This document shows, piece by piece, positions 8,513 through 17,541 of a stretch of 64,000 nt of DNA (the stretch's first letter is position 1; each line of letters begins with the position of its first letter). Source of the DNA: an unidentified bacterial endosymbiont (lineage in GTDB: Bacteria > Pseudomonadota > Gammaproteobacteria > Enterobacterales > Enterobacteriaceae). Position numbers and translations under genes: made by a program. The notes under the pieces were generated by a model that saw only the letters and a program-made list of their open reading frames with translations, did no database searches and was not told where the DNA came from. The stretch lies in assembly GCF_918797525.1 (NCBI RefSeq), contig NZ_OU963893.1, forward strand, positions 4,278,001 to 4,342,000. The letters run 5' to 3'.

Positions 8513-8952
8513 CGCCGATCCTGCCCTCTGTTACGTAGCCAGCACTGGACGGCTATCTCATCCACCGACTTTTGCTCCCGCGTGCTGGCGTCATACTGCA
8601 GTTCGTTACGCCTTTCATCCAGCGTCATGGCGACCACCTTTTCCTGACAGGCGGCGGTGGCGAGGTTCTTCTGAATACGCTCCTCTTTGATTTTCGCCAG
8701 CGTCTGCTCCTGCTCCTGCCAGGCGATCACCTTGCGCAACGTGCCCTTATAGCCGGTCACGTTTTTTAGCGACTCAACGCAGGGCGCCCCGCCTCCGGAA
8801 GAAGTTTTCTGGACCAGATAGCCCAGCGCTTTAATGTTATTTTCGTACCCGACGCACACCTGCTGCTGTTTCGCCAGCTGCGCGGTCATGTCTTTTACCG
8901 TTTTGTCACGCAGGCGCTGAAGCTGCGCCAGGGTATCAATGATCTGCCGCAT
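8509..8952 (-). CDS. lfiJ: Lateral flagellar export chaperone FliJ (LfiJ)
   Basis: 147 residues, rich in Gln, Lys and Glu with coiled-coil character (for example QLQRLRDKTVKDMTAQLAKQ). This is the FliJ size and position, directly after fliI. FliJ escorts substrates and couples the FliI ATPase to FlhA in the export gate. Sequence conservation in FliJ is low, so the call rests mainly on gene order. Only 2 bp separate it from lfiI upstream, and it overlaps the cytidylyltransferase gene downstream. Confidence 0.85.
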   Translation of the reverse strand: MRQIIDTLAQLQRLRDKTVKDMTAQLAKQQQVCVGYENNIKALGYLVQKTSSGGGAPCVESLKNVTGYKGTLRKVIAWQEQEQTLAKIKEERIQKNLATAACQEKVVAMTLDERRNELQYDASTREQKSVDEIAVQCWLRNRGQDRR

Positions 8953-8954
8953 CG

Positions 8955-10298
8955 TTACTTACCTTCCGTTTTTTTGGCTACCGGGAACAGGGTGTGCAGA
9001 CGGTTGAGCACCAACTCCAGGGAGGCGGGTTCGTTCACCTCCTGACGCAGGAAACGTTCAATCGCCGGATGAAGTTTGACCGCCTTATCGACCCCCGCAT
9101 CAGCACCTGCGACATAGCCGCCGAGCGGGATCAACGGCTTGATCTCCATCCAGGTGGCGTAATTTTGCTTTAACAACCGGGCGGCCTGCTGATGTTCGCG
9201 GCTGGTCACCTGGGTCATACAGCGGCTGATCGACTGGCCGATATCAATTGCCGGGTAGTGCCCCGCCTCCGCCAGCTTGCGGGTCAGTACGATATGGCCG
9301 TCAAGCACCGCGCGCGCGCAGTCGACGATGGGATCTTGCTGATCGTCCCCTTCCGCCAGCACCGTGTAAATAGCGGTCATAGAGCCGTTGCTTTCACTGT
9401 TGCCCGCGCTCTCCACCAGCCGCGGGATCATGCCGAACGCTGACGGTGGATAGCCTTTGGTGGCAGGCGGTTCACCCAGCGAAAGCGCAATTTCGCGTTG
9501 CGCCATCGCGTAGCGGGTCAGGGAGTCCATCAGGAGCAAAACGTGATGACCGCGATCGCGAAACCAGGCGGCAAGGGAGTGGCATAACTCGGCGGCTTTA
9601 AGCCGCATCAACGGCGATTCATCCGCCGGTGCCGCCACGATAATCGACTTTGCCAGCCCCTCCGCCCCCAGCGAATGGTCGATAAACTCTTTCACTTCGC
9701 GGCCGCGCTCGCCGATCAGGCCAACGATGACAATGTCGGCTTTGGTCTGGCGGGTTATCATCCCCAGCAGCACGCTTTTACCCACGCCGCTACCGGCCAT
9801 CAACCCCACGCGCTGCCCTTTGCCAATGGTGAGCAACCCATTAATGGCCTTCACCCCCACGTCCAGCGGCTGCTGCACAGCCTGGCGGGTAAGCGGGTTA
9901 ATGGATGGCGCCAGGGGGGGCAGAACGTCGCTTCCCGTCAGGCGCCCCTTCCCGTCCAGCGGCTCGCCAAGGCCATTCACCACGCGCCCCAGCCAGCTGT
10001 CGCTGACCAGAACCTCCTGGGCTTTCTCTTCCGGGAATACGCGTGCGCCCGCCATCAAACCGACAGGGTGTTTGAAGGGCATCAGGTAGGTGATTTCGCG
10101 GTTGAAGCCCACCGCCTGGGCGTCGATCAAGGTGCGATCGGCGCTCTCAATCCGGCACAGCTGGCCGGTCACCAGCGGGCAGCCGATGCTCTCAAGCAGA
10201 ATGCCGTTAACGCGCACCAGCCGCCCGGCCACCCGGGCCAGCGGGATCGTCTCCAGCGAGCGCAGCGCGTTATCTAAGGGAGAAACGTCACTCACCCT
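8955..10298 (-). CDS. lfiI: Flagellar export ATPase FliI (LfiI)
   Basis: An F1-beta-like ATPase of the flagellar type III export apparatus. It has Walker A in GLMAGSGVGKSVLLG, the family segment GLIGERGREVKEFI, Walker B in HVLLLMDSLTRYAMAQREI, and GEPPATKGYPPSAF. I favour the GTG at 10298 (447 residues), which has GGAG upstream and overlaps the lfiH stop. An ATG at 10322 would add eight residues (MRRWRRSL) and a 35-bp overlap. It energises unfolding and export of rod, hook and filament proteins at the inner membrane. Confidence 0.95.
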   Translation of the reverse strand, partial: RVSDVSPLDNALRSLETIPLARVAGRLVRVNGILLESIGCPLVTGQLCRIESADRTLIDAQAVGFNREITYLMPFKHPVGLMAGARVFPEEKAQEVLVSDSWLGRVVNGLGEPLDGKGRLTGSDVLPPLAPSINPLTRQAVQQPLDVGVKAINGLLTIGKGQRVGLMAGSGVGKSVLLGMITRQTKADIVIVGLIGERGREVKEFIDHSLGAEGLAKSIIVAAPADESPLMRLKAAELCHSLAAWFRDRGHHVLLLMDSLTRYAMAQREIALSLGEPPATKGYPPSAFGMIPRLVESAGNSESNGSMTAIYTVLAEGDDQQDPIVDCARAVLDGHIVLTRKLAEAGHYPAIDIGQSISRCMTQVTSREHQQAARLLKQNYATWMEIKPLIPLGGYVAGADAGVDKAVKLHPAIERFLRQEVNEPASLELVLNRLHTLFPVAKKTEGK

Positions 10299-10998
10299 GA
10301 GGCTCCGGCGCCAGCGTCTCATTCAGGGCGCTCATGCACTGCTCAAGACGGTGCTCACAGCCGATGTCCAGTTCCGATGTCTCGGTAATGACCCGGCACT
10401 CGCCGGCCTGCAGATCAGGCGAGGGGGTCAGCCCCCATTCATTGACCTTTTCCGGCGCCGCATGTTTGAGGCGGTTGAACTCCTCAAGGCTAAGCAGCAC
10501 CTGCAACGAGGCCGGGGTGGCGGGTAGAGCCGAGAGCGCCTCTTCCACCAGCGAGAGTAGCTGCGTTGGCTGTAATGCCAGTTCGCAGCGAATCACCTGG
10601 CGGGTGACCTTCTCAACCAGTTGCAGCAACTCTTCGCGCTGTTTGCGCTGGACGTGCGCCAGATAGTCATTAACCCTGGCGGAAATTGTCTCCAGCGGCC
10701 CGGCGGCGAGCGCGAACTGCTTGCGTCCCTCCTGCTGACCGGCCAGGCTGCCTTCGGTGTAGCCCTCGCGACGTCCCTCATCAAAACCTTTTTGCCGCCC
10801 TTCCTGAAAACCCTGCTCATGGCCTTCGCTCATCCCCTGCCCAAAGCCTTTTTGCAGCCCTTCCTGGAAGCCGTCCATGAGCTGTCGCTGATAGTCTGCC
10901 GGGGAGATACCGGCTGACAGCGGTTCGCTTTGCAGCGCCCGCTGACGCGGCGGGAAGCGGTGTAAACGGTAGCGGCCGCGCATCGTTTCAAGTGCCAT
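10288..10998 (-). CDS. lfiH: Flagellar export regulator FliH (LfiH)
   Basis: 236 residues. The middle contains the glycine-repeat segment typical of FliH (repeated GxxxG-like units, such as GLQKGFGQGMSEGHEQGF, then FQEGRQKGFDEGRREG). The C-terminal half resembles the FliH/V-ATPase E-subunit domain. FliH binds and restrains FliI and docks it at the C ring. It lies between lfiG (3 bp away) and lfiI (overlap), the standard order. Confidence 0.92.
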   Translation of the reverse strand: MALETMRGRYRLHRFPPRQRALQSEPLSAGISPADYQRQLMDGFQEGLQKGFGQGMSEGHEQGFQEGRQKGFDEGRREGYTEGSLAGQQEGRKQFALAAGPLETISARVNDYLAHVQRKQREELLQLVEKVTRQVIRCELALQPTQLLSLVEEALSALPATPASLQVLLSLEEFNRLKHAAPEKVNEWGLTPSPDLQAGECRVITETSELDIGCEHRLEQCMSALNETLAPEPQGE

Positions 10999-11001
10999 GA
11001 T

Positions 11002-12018
11002 TTACTCCGCAGTCTGTTCGGCAAAGAGCTGAAGCTGGATGTCACCGGCCTCTTCCAGCTCGCGGGCGATGGCCATGATCTCCCGGCGGATCTGCTCAAT
11101 ACGGCTGACCGGAACCGGCCCCAGCCGGGCGGTGATGGACTCAAGCTGTTGTACCTGACGCTTGGGCATCACGGCGAAAATAGAGCGACGAAGCAGGGCT
11201 TCGGTGCCTTTCAGCGCCACGGCCCAGTCCTCCATCGGCACCTCTTCCAGCAGACGTCGGCGCACCTCCTCGCTCTGACGGCTGAGGATAAAGAAGTCGT
11301 ACATCTCATCCTGCAGTTGCTCAAGAACCTCTTCATCGCGCTCGCGTAGCTGATCGAGGATCACCTGCTGGTTGCCCTGGAAGCGGTTGACGATATCTGC
11401 CGCCTGCTTGATCCCTTTCACTTTCGAACCGTGCTCGGAGAGTACCGACAATCCGCGCTCAATCAGGCGATCCAGTTCATCCACCACGTCACGGTTTACG
11501 TCGCTCAGTTTCGCGACCCGGTAGAGGATCTCGTTCTGCGCTGCTTCGCTCATGTAAGAGAGCACGGTAGCGGAGATCTCCGGCGTCAGAAACGCCAGAA
11601 ATACCGCCTGCAGTTGCAGATGCTCTTCTTCGATCAGGATCGCCAACTGACGTGGTTCAACCCACTGCAGGCGCGCCATACGCGAACGGATCTCATCCCC
11701 GTAAATGCCGTTGATAACACTGCTGGCGATTTCCGTGCCCAGCGCCTTGTTGAGGATCGCCTGCAGCATCGATCGCGAGGCGCCGTTGATGCCGCTCTGC
11801 TCGCGGAACTCATCAAAAAAGTTGTTGATGACTTTGCGCGCCATGCTGGTTTTCACCCCGGACAGGCGCGCCATATTTTCACTCAGGCGTACCACCTCTT
11901 CACGGCTGAGCTTTTGCATCACCGTGGCCGCCGCTTCTTCGCCCAGGCACAGCAGCAAAATGGCGGCTTGTTCGAGATAGCTGTTGGTACTGCCGTTACT
12001 TGTTGTCAATTCGCTCAT
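11002..12018 (-). CDS. lfiG: Flagellar motor switch protein FliG (LfiG)
   Basis: 338 residues, matching the family. It has N- and middle-domain armadillo-like segments (AAILLLCLGEEAAATVMQKL; WVEPRQLAILIEEEHLQLQA, with the EEH motif near the LfiM contact) and a C-terminal torque domain with charged residues. It forms the rotor ring on LfiF and contacts the stator. The start overlaps the 3' end of lfiF by 23 bp, so the genes are probably coupled. Confidence 0.95.
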   Translation of the reverse strand: MSELTTSNGSTNSYLEQAAILLLCLGEEAAATVMQKLSREEVVRLSENMARLSGVKTSMARKVINNFFDEFREQSGINGASRSMLQAILNKALGTEIASSVINGIYGDEIRSRMARLQWVEPRQLAILIEEEHLQLQAVFLAFLTPEISATVLSYMSEAAQNEILYRVAKLSDVNRDVVDELDRLIERGLSVLSEHGSKVKGIKQAADIVNRFQGNQQVILDQLRERDEEVLEQLQDEMYDFFILSRQSEEVRRRLLEEVPMEDWAVALKGTEALLRRSIFAVMPKRQVQQLESITARLGPVPVSRIEQIRREIMAIARELEEAGDIQLQLFAEQTAE

Positions 12019-13654
12019 TGCTGGTAATCCATTGTCTGAGAACGTCCGCCACGCGATCGGTATCGCTCATCGCCAGTTTTTTCAGGAACTCGAGCTTCAC
12101 TTCGAGGCCAGAACTTTGGGAAGGCAGGCTTTCATCGCCCGGGAAAGAGGGCAGTTCACTGCTTTTGCGCTCGTCATCCGTCGCGGTGACCGTAGATGCG
12201 ATGGTCGCAACCGGCTCCAGAACAGGCGTCGGCGCGAGCTGGCGAAGGGCGGTCAGCCGCTTCATCAGCGGACGTACCACAAACAACAACAGCAGTAATG
12301 CCAGCACGCCGCAGCCAATCATCCGTACCCACGCCAGCACGCTCTCATCCTTCCACAGCGGGATAACCGGCTCGACAGGAACCTTCTGCGCCACAAAGTT
12401 GAGCAAGGATAGCGACAGGTTATCTCCACGCTTCTCGTCAATACCGGCGGCATTATTCAGCAGCCCGGTGAGCTGGCTGGTCTGCTCCGTCTTCCAGTTT
12501 TTCAGCGCTGGCGCGCCCTGGTTAAGCACCACCGCCACGTTCAACCGTTTCACCGCAAAGCCGGGATGCTGGATATGCTGAACGCTGCGGTCCCAGGCGT
12601 AGTCGCGCTTGTTTTCATTGTGCTGCGACAGCGCCTGCGGCTGGCCGTCGTTTGCCGCCGTCGTGGCGGCATTGCCGGTAGTCTGGTTGGGCGCAATCGG
12701 CGGACGGTTGCTTAAGGCGCCGGGAATGCCCATCGCAATCTGGTTGGTGTCGCTGTCCTGGATGGTCTCTTCGCGGTTGACCTTCGGCTCGTCGCCGTAG
12801 TGCTCCTGAGTCTCGTCAATGTTGCTCAGATCAAGATCCGGCATCACGCTCACCCGGTAGTTGCCCGTTCCTACCAGCGGATCCAGCACGTTGGCGATGC
12901 TGGCGCGGGTTTTATCCTGCACATCTTTGAGGATTTGGTCGTGCTTGCGGGTCGTGGCGGAGACCGCTTCGCCGGAGCCAATGCCGTCCGTCAGCAGGTT
13001 TCCAGCCTGGTCGACCACGCTCACCCGTGAGGGCTTCAGCCCCGGAATACTGCCGGAGACCAGATGCACAATGGCGTTCACCTGGTCCATATCCAGCTTC
13101 GCGCCGTAATGCAGATGCACCACTACCGAGGCGCTATTCTGCGGCTGATCGCTGACCACGAAGGCGCTGTCTTCATTCAGAGCAAGGTGAACGCGCGCGC
13201 TTTCCACCGCATCCAGCGCCATGATGGTTTGCGCCATCTCCCCTTCGAGGCTGCGCTTGTAGCGAATGTTCTGCACGAACTGGCTACTGCCCAGCACTTC
13301 GTCTTTATCCATCAGCTCATAGCCGTTGGGCAGAATGGCCTGTACGCCCTTAGCCGCAAGGGTCATGCGCGTTTTCGATAATGTCTCCTCCGGGACCAGG
13401 ATCTGCCCGCTTTGCGGATCGATGCGGTACGCCAGCTTTTCGCCGTCCAGCACGGTGACGATCTGCGAAACGGGCAGATTTTCCTGGCGTCCATACAGCG
13501 AAACGTAGCCCTGATTGCTGTTCCACAGCAGGCTGACAATAATGGCCGTCGCCGCAACTGCGGCGCCTGCCAGCAGCATCCAACGCTTGTTGCCATCCAG
13601 CCGCAGAGAGAATGCCGGCAGGGCGTGCGTTAATTTCTTAATCAGTTCATTCAT
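11996..13654 (-). CDS. lfiF: MS-ring protein FliF (LfiF)
   Basis: 552 residues. A membrane segment near the N-terminus (residues ~25-45, MLLAGAAVAATAIIVSLLW) precedes the YscJ/FliF periplasmic domains (ILVPEETLSKTRMTLAAKG; LALDAVESARVHLA-like region). A second membrane segment near residue 450 (VRMIGCGVLALLLLLFVV) precedes the cytoplasmic tail that binds LfiG (SELPSFPGDESL and following). It builds the MS ring that anchors the rotor and houses the export gate. It begins 4 bp after the lfiE stop. Confidence 0.95.
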   Translation of the reverse strand: MNELIKKLTHALPAFSLRLDGNKRWMLLAGAAVAATAIIVSLLWNSNQGYVSLYGRQENLPVSQIVTVLDGEKLAYRIDPQSGQILVPEETLSKTRMTLAAKGVQAILPNGYELMDKDEVLGSSQFVQNIRYKRSLEGEMAQTIMALDAVESARVHLALNEDSAFVVSDQPQNSASVVVHLHYGAKLDMDQVNAIVHLVSGSIPGLKPSRVSVVDQAGNLLTDGIGSGEAVSATTRKHDQILKDVQDKTRASIANVLDPLVGTGNYRVSVMPDLDLSNIDETQEHYGDEPKVNREETIQDSDTNQIAMGIPGALSNRPPIAPNQTTGNAATTAANDGQPQALSQHNENKRDYAWDRSVQHIQHPGFAVKRLNVAVVLNQGAPALKNWKTEQTSQLTGLLNNAAGIDEKRGDNLSLSLLNFVAQKVPVEPVIPLWKDESVLAWVRMIGCGVLALLLLLFVVRPLMKRLTALRQLAPTPVLEPVATIASTVTATDDERKSSELPSFPGDESLPSQSSGLEVKLEFLKKLAMSDTDRVADVLRQWITSNERIDNK

Positions 13655-13658
13655 GGCG

Positions 13659-14009
13659 TTAGATAGACATGCTCATCAGATCGTTAAATCCGGTGGCGAT
13701 TTTGTTACGCACCTGAACCAGCGCCGAGAACGACAGGCCGGCCTGTTGGCTGGCGATCATTGCGCCCGCCAGATCGTCGCTTTTCCCCATATCCACCGCC
13801 GTCTGCTTCTGTTCCGCCACCTGCTGGAACTGGTCGACGTGGCTCAGCGCCCCTTGCATGATGCGGTCAAATGAAACCGACGAAGCGTTGTCGGTTGCCC
13901 CCGTCCACGCTGGGAAAACAGGCGCCTCGGCGACGGACTGCATCTGCTGCATTTCCCGCAGCATCTGCGCCTGCATCGTACCGGCTGGGTGTATGTTGGT
14001 TATGCTCAT
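13659..14009 (-). CDS. lfiE: Basal-body protein FliE (LfiE)
   Basis: 116 residues. It carries the FliE family features: a variable N-terminus, VSFDRIMQGALSHVDQFQQ, and the C-terminal helix AGLSFSALVQVRNKIATGFNDLMSMSI. FliE joins the MS ring to the rod and is itself exported. It is the first structural gene of the minus-strand arm, 36 bp after the lafK stop, so it may share the lafK transcript or use its own promoter in that short gap. Confidence 0.92.
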   Translation of the reverse strand: MSITNIHPAGTMQAQMLREMQQMQSVAEAPVFPAWTGATDNASSVSFDRIMQGALSHVDQFQQVAEQKQTAVDMGKSDDLAGAMIASQQAGLSFSALVQVRNKIATGFNDLMSMSI

Positions 14010-14045
14010 GATCGACTCTTAAAATGAAGTGGGTTTCGGGGCGGC

Positions 14046-15032
14046 TCAGGAGAGAATTTCTATGCCCTGTTTTCGCATGGACGCCAGACGATAACGTAGC
14101 GCACGCGGGGTAATGCCTAATAAATCAGCGATCTTACTTTTATTGCCGTGGTATTTGCGCATCAGATCGGCAATGTACTCATACTGCGCGCTGCGGCCGT
14201 GCTGGCCCAGATTGTCGCAGTTGCTGACAACCAAACGCGGCGGCGATGACCATTGTTTCTCCACGCCATCGTCGCTGTTAACTGAAGGTAGCCCTAAGGT
14301 GTCGGGATAAATCACCCCATCACGGCTGAGGATCATTCCACGCTGGATCGCATTTTCGAGCTGACGGACGTTGCCCGGCCAGCAATAGTTCAGCAACGCG
14401 CGGCAGGTAGATTCCGCCAGCCGAATATTCTTCACCAGCACCGGGGAATATTTTTTAATAAATGACTCAGCCAGCGGAATAATATCCTGTGAGCGCTCGC
14501 GCAGAGGGGGAATATTGACCGGCACCACGGACAGACGATAATAGAGATCTTCACGAAAACGCCCGGCGGCCACTTCCTGCTCCAGGTTTTTATTGGTACA
14601 GGCAATTAAGCGGAAATTGAGCTTAATCTGCCGATTGCTGCCCAGCCGTTCAACCTGCTGCTCCTGCAAGACGCGTAATATTTTCGCCTGCAACACCAGC
14701 GGCATATCGCCAATTTCATCCAGTAATAACGTGCCGTTATTGGCAAGTTCCATTTTTCCTGGTACGGCGGTCACCGCGCCGGTAAAGGCCCCTTTCTCGT
14801 AACCGAACAGGATGGCTTCGAGCATATTTTCCGGAATGGCGGCGCAGTTCACCCCGATATAGGGCGCATTCTCGCTGTGGCCAAAGGCGGTGGTGTGAAT
14901 AAACTTTGCAACACACTCTTTACCCGTTCCGGTTTCGCCCTGAATAAGCACAGGAACATTAAAAGCGGCAACGCGCTTCGCCAGCGAAAAGGCATTAATA
15001 CTGGAAGATGCTTCAGCAATAAGTTCTAACAT
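14046..15032 (-). CDS. lafK: Sigma-54-dependent flagellar activator LafK, lacking an N-terminal receiver-like domain
   Basis: 328 residues: an AAA+ core plus a Fis-type helix-turn-helix. Walker A is GETGTGKE (32-39), the sigma-54 contact loop GAFTGA is at 81-86, Walker B is TLLLDEIGDMP, and PGNVRQLENAI is the R-finger region. The C-terminal GNKSKIADLLGITPRALRYR is the DNA-binding helix pair. An in-frame stop (TAA) lies three codons upstream of the ATG, so no N-terminal sensory domain is encoded. LafK is the known master regulator of lateral flagellar genes. Without a receiver domain it is likely controlled by expression level rather than phosphorylation. Confidence 0.9.
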   Translation of the reverse strand: MLELIAEASSSINAFSLAKRVAAFNVPVLIQGETGTGKECVAKFIHTTAFGHSENAPYIGVNCAAIPENMLEAILFGYEKGAFTGAVTAVPGKMELANNGTLLLDEIGDMPLVLQAKILRVLQEQQVERLGSNRQIKLNFRLIACTNKNLEQEVAAGRFREDLYYRLSVVPVNIPPLRERSQDIIPLAESFIKKYSPVLVKNIRLAESTCRALLNYCWPGNVRQLENAIQRGMILSRDGVIYPDTLGLPSVNSDDGVEKQWSSPPRLVVSNCDNLGQHGRSAQYEYIADLMRKYHGNKSKIADLLGITPRALRYRLASMRKQGIEILS

Positions 15033-15555
15033 GATTATTTACACTTAGCGGTGGCAGAATTAACATCCGTTACGGGAAAGAGGCAACATATGTCTGGACA
15101 CAATGCTTAACCCAGCGTGTTGACGGTGAAACTCAAATAAGGTTTTCCTGTAAAACAGTACCATTAGTACGATTAACAATCCTGAATTAAACCTTTATAA
15201 AAACATTATTCATGCAAAAACAGCAAGTTATATGATAATTTATAACAAAAAGGGGAAAGCCCACCAGGCGTAAAACGCGATCTGGCGCACACAAAAAACC
15301 GCCTCTGAATAGTTAATTATTTTTTAATTAGATTCTAAAAACATTAATAACTTGCAGAATGCGAGAGTGGATTATTAAATATCGCTCCTGGTTCAAAGAT
15401 GAGTTCAGGCACGTAACCGTAATCGGATAACAACTTACCAGAGCAATAGCGACAGGGATGAGCAGTTTCTTAAATCTAAATCCATTATTTTTGCTTACCG
15501 CGGGGATATTTATTAGTACAACCGCTCAAAAACATCAAAGCAGAGAAAGCGTATC
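15033..15555. promoter_or_regulatory. Divergent control region between the two flagellar arms
   Basis: A 523-bp AT-rich gap between lafK (minus) and lfiM (plus). It must hold the promoters of both arms, including the one that drives lafK. I searched both strands for the -24/-12 pattern GG-N10-GC with its flanking bases and found no convincing sigma-54 site. GGCACG near 15410 matches a -24 box but has no partner at -12. A 34-codon reading frame lies at its right end (separate entry). Confidence 0.55.
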
Positions 15556-15562
15556 ATGCTGA
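15458..15562 (+). CDS. Possible 34-codon leader peptide overlapping lfiM start
   Basis: An ATG at 15458 opens 34 codons with a hydrophobic centre (PLFLLTAGIFIST). They end in a TGA that overlaps the lfiM ATG as ATGCTGA. The upstream AGGG sits too close to the ATG for a good ribosome-binding site, so translation is doubtful. If translated it would couple to lfiM. It may simply be a chance frame. Confidence 0.2.
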   Translation: MSSFLNLNPLFLLTAGIFISTTAQKHQSRESVSC

Positions 15563-16422
15563 AGTACAGTCAAACACCCGGCATCTTCAAACTGGAAGGT
15601 AACAGACTTGGGCGTCCCTACCATCGTCTGCCGACGATGTTTACGGGTAATTTTGACACAATTGAATCACATCTCGGAAACTATTTTCTCAAAAAACATC
15701 GCACGAACATTACGCTAAAAAAAATTAACTGTGAGATGGATGTGGTAAATAAAAGTGCGGACCTGATGGTATCCCAGGTGGGGCATCTGGCATTTGATAT
15801 TGACCGTTCTCTGTTGCTCACGCTGTTAAGTAATTTTTACGGTCTGGAAACGGCGTTGGCGGAAATAAACGTGCACGATGATCTACCGACCAAAACAGAA
15901 ACGCGGCTGAAAAGCCGGCTGGCGCTGGAGGTGAGTAATCTTATTTTCAATAACAATACGTCCGGGATCCCGCTGACGCTAAAGCTTGACAGCAGTACCG
16001 TACAAACGCACTGGGCGTATCAGCTTACTTTTGTGCTGGGCGATAATGACGATTGCAGCTTTCGCATTTTACTCGATGACGCCCACACGGATTACATTCT
16101 CAACCTGATCCGCCGCAGCGAACATCCTCAGGGGAAGCCGTCTGCGGATAAGGCAAGCGTCGACATTGAGAAAAAAACGCTCATAAAAGAGATCGTTAAT
16201 ACGCTACCGCTAAAAATGCAGGTGAAAATCGCCGTGCTGTCATTAAGCGTGGCCGATATTACCACCATTACGCCAGGCGATATTTTGCCGTTTACGCTTC
16301 CCGACAGTTTCCCGGTATTTATCGGGAAATCCGAATTATTTTCCGCCCTGATCGTAGAGGATAAAGACAAACTGTTTTTATCCGAGCTTACGAGCAAGAC
16401 ATCTGAGAAATCCTATGAGTAA
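15556..16422 (+). CDS. lfiM: Motor switch protein FliM (LfiM)
   Basis: 288 residues, shorter than peritrichous FliM (~334). It has the middle-domain pattern (GRPYHRLPTMFTGNFDTIE...; FDIDRSLLLTLLSNFYG) and a C-terminal SpoA-type domain (LPLKMQVKIAVLSLSVADIT, then PGDILPF). The N-terminal CheY-binding EIDALL-type motif of classical FliM is absent: the protein begins MLKYSQTPGIFKLEG. This lateral motor may therefore not respond to CheY in the usual way. It is the first gene of the plus-strand arm and overlaps lfiN by 8 bp. Confidence 0.88.
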   Translation: MLKYSQTPGIFKLEGNRLGRPYHRLPTMFTGNFDTIESHLGNYFLKKHRTNITLKKINCEMDVVNKSADLMVSQVGHLAFDIDRSLLLTLLSNFYGLETALAEINVHDDLPTKTETRLKSRLALEVSNLIFNNNTSGIPLTLKLDSSTVQTHWAYQLTFVLGDNDDCSFRILLDDAHTDYILNLIRRSEHPQGKPSADKASVDIEKKTLIKEIVNTLPLKMQVKIAVLSLSVADITTITPGDILPFTLPDSFPVFIGKSELFSALIVEDKDKLFLSELTSKTSEKSYE

Positions 16423-16786
16423 GCAAGAAGATATTTTTGAACAAGGTTTCGAACTCAATACCGATGCCGCTGACGCGCCCGCCCAGTCCGTTGCCGAAAC
16501 GCGGGAGTCTCGCTCAGAGGATCGTTTTTCCGATTCCATGACCCTGCTAAGGCGCATTCCGGTCACGCTGACGCTGGAGGTCTCGTCGGTGGAAGTGATG
16601 CTCGCCGACCTGCTGAACATCAACGACGACACGGTGATTGAGCTGGATAAGCTCGCCGGCGAGCCGCTGGATATCAAGGTTAATAATATCCTGCTGGGCA
16701 AAGCCGAAGTGGTGGTGGTCAATGAAAAGTACGGCCTGCGGGTGCTGGAATTTAACGCTCACGACTTCAACGACCTGACGCCATGA
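16415..16786 (+). CDS. lfiN: Motor switch protein FliN (LfiN)
   Basis: 123 residues with a variable acidic N-terminus and a C-terminal SpoA domain (LLRRIPVTLTLEVSSVEV; LAGEPLDIKVNNILLGKAEV; EKYGLRV). FliN forms the lower C ring and receives export complexes through FliH. The start overlaps lfiM, and the stop overlaps lfiP as ATGA. Confidence 0.94.
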   Translation: MSKQEDIFEQGFELNTDAADAPAQSVAETRESRSEDRFSDSMTLLRRIPVTLTLEVSSVEVMLADLLNINDDTVIELDKLAGEPLDIKVNNILLGKAEVVVVNEKYGLRVLEFNAHDFNDLTP

Positions 16787-17541
16787 AACTCGCGGTAAAA
16801 CTCACGCTCGCGCTGGGTCTCTCCCTGCTCGTCATCTCGCCCTTCGCCTGCGCGCAGGGCGGCGATATTCCGTTGCTGAACGTGGTCACCCACGGCGCGA
16901 ATCAGGAATACAGCGTCAAAATTCAGGTCTTGATCCTGATGACCCTCGTCGGACTGTTGCCGACGCTGGTGCTGATGATGACCTGCTTTACCCGGTTCAT
17001 TATCGTGCTTTCTCTGTTACGCCAGGCGCTGGGCCTGCAGCAGACGCCGCCGAACCGCATCCTGATTGGCATCGCGTTGTCGTTAACCATGCTGGTTATG
17101 CGCCCGATCTGGATCAACATTTACGACCACGCCGTCGTGCCGTTTGAAAACGACACCATGAGTCTTTCTGAGGCGCTGAGCACCGCCGCCACGCCGTTAA
17201 AACGCTTTATGCTGGCGCAGACCAACAAAAAGGCGATGGCGCAAATCATGACCATCGCCAACGCTAAAGGCGAAGCCACCGACCAGGATCTGTCAATCGT
17301 CGTGCCCGCCTACGTACTCAGCGAGCTAAAAACCGCCTTTCAGATTGGCTTTATGATCTATATCCCGTTCCTGGTGATTGACCTGATTGTCGCCAGCGTG
17401 CTGATGGCAATGGGGATGATGATGCTGTCGCCGCTGATCGTCTCCCTGCCCTTTAAGCTGATGCTGTTCGTGCTCATCGACGGCTGGTCGCTGACCGTGG
17501 GTACGCTCACCGCCAGCATCCGCGGGCTGGGGCTGGGCTAA
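16783..17541 (+). CDS. lfiP: Flagellar export gate protein FliP (LfiP)
   Basis: 252 residues with a cleavable signal peptide (MKLAVKLTLALGLSLLVISPFACA) and the FliP core: MTCFTRFIIVLSLLRQALGLQ, QTPPNRILIGIALSLTM, and VPAYVLSELKTAFQIGFMIY. FliP5-FliQ4-FliR1 forms the export channel in the inner membrane. The stop codon shares a base with the lfiQ start. Confidence 0.96.
   Translation: MKLAVKLTLALGLSLLVISPFACAQGGDIPLLNVVTHGANQEYSVKIQVLILMTLVGLLPTLVLMMTCFTRFIIVLSLLRQALGLQQTPPNRILIGIALSLTMLVMRPIWINIYDHAVVPFENDTMSLSEALSTAATPLKRFMLAQTNKKAMAQIMTIANAKGEATDQDLSIVVPAYVLSELKTAFQIGFMIYIPFLVIDLIVASVLMAMGMMMLSPLIVSLPFKLMLFVLIDGWSLTVGTLTASIRGLGLG

Noticed and set aside
15033..15555. Sigma-54 promoters for lafK and lfiM
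   Set aside because: I looked for GG-N10-GC with matching flanks on both strands. Only a GGCACG near 15410 resembled a -24 box, and it has no GC at -12. A sigma-54 site may exist but cannot be supported.
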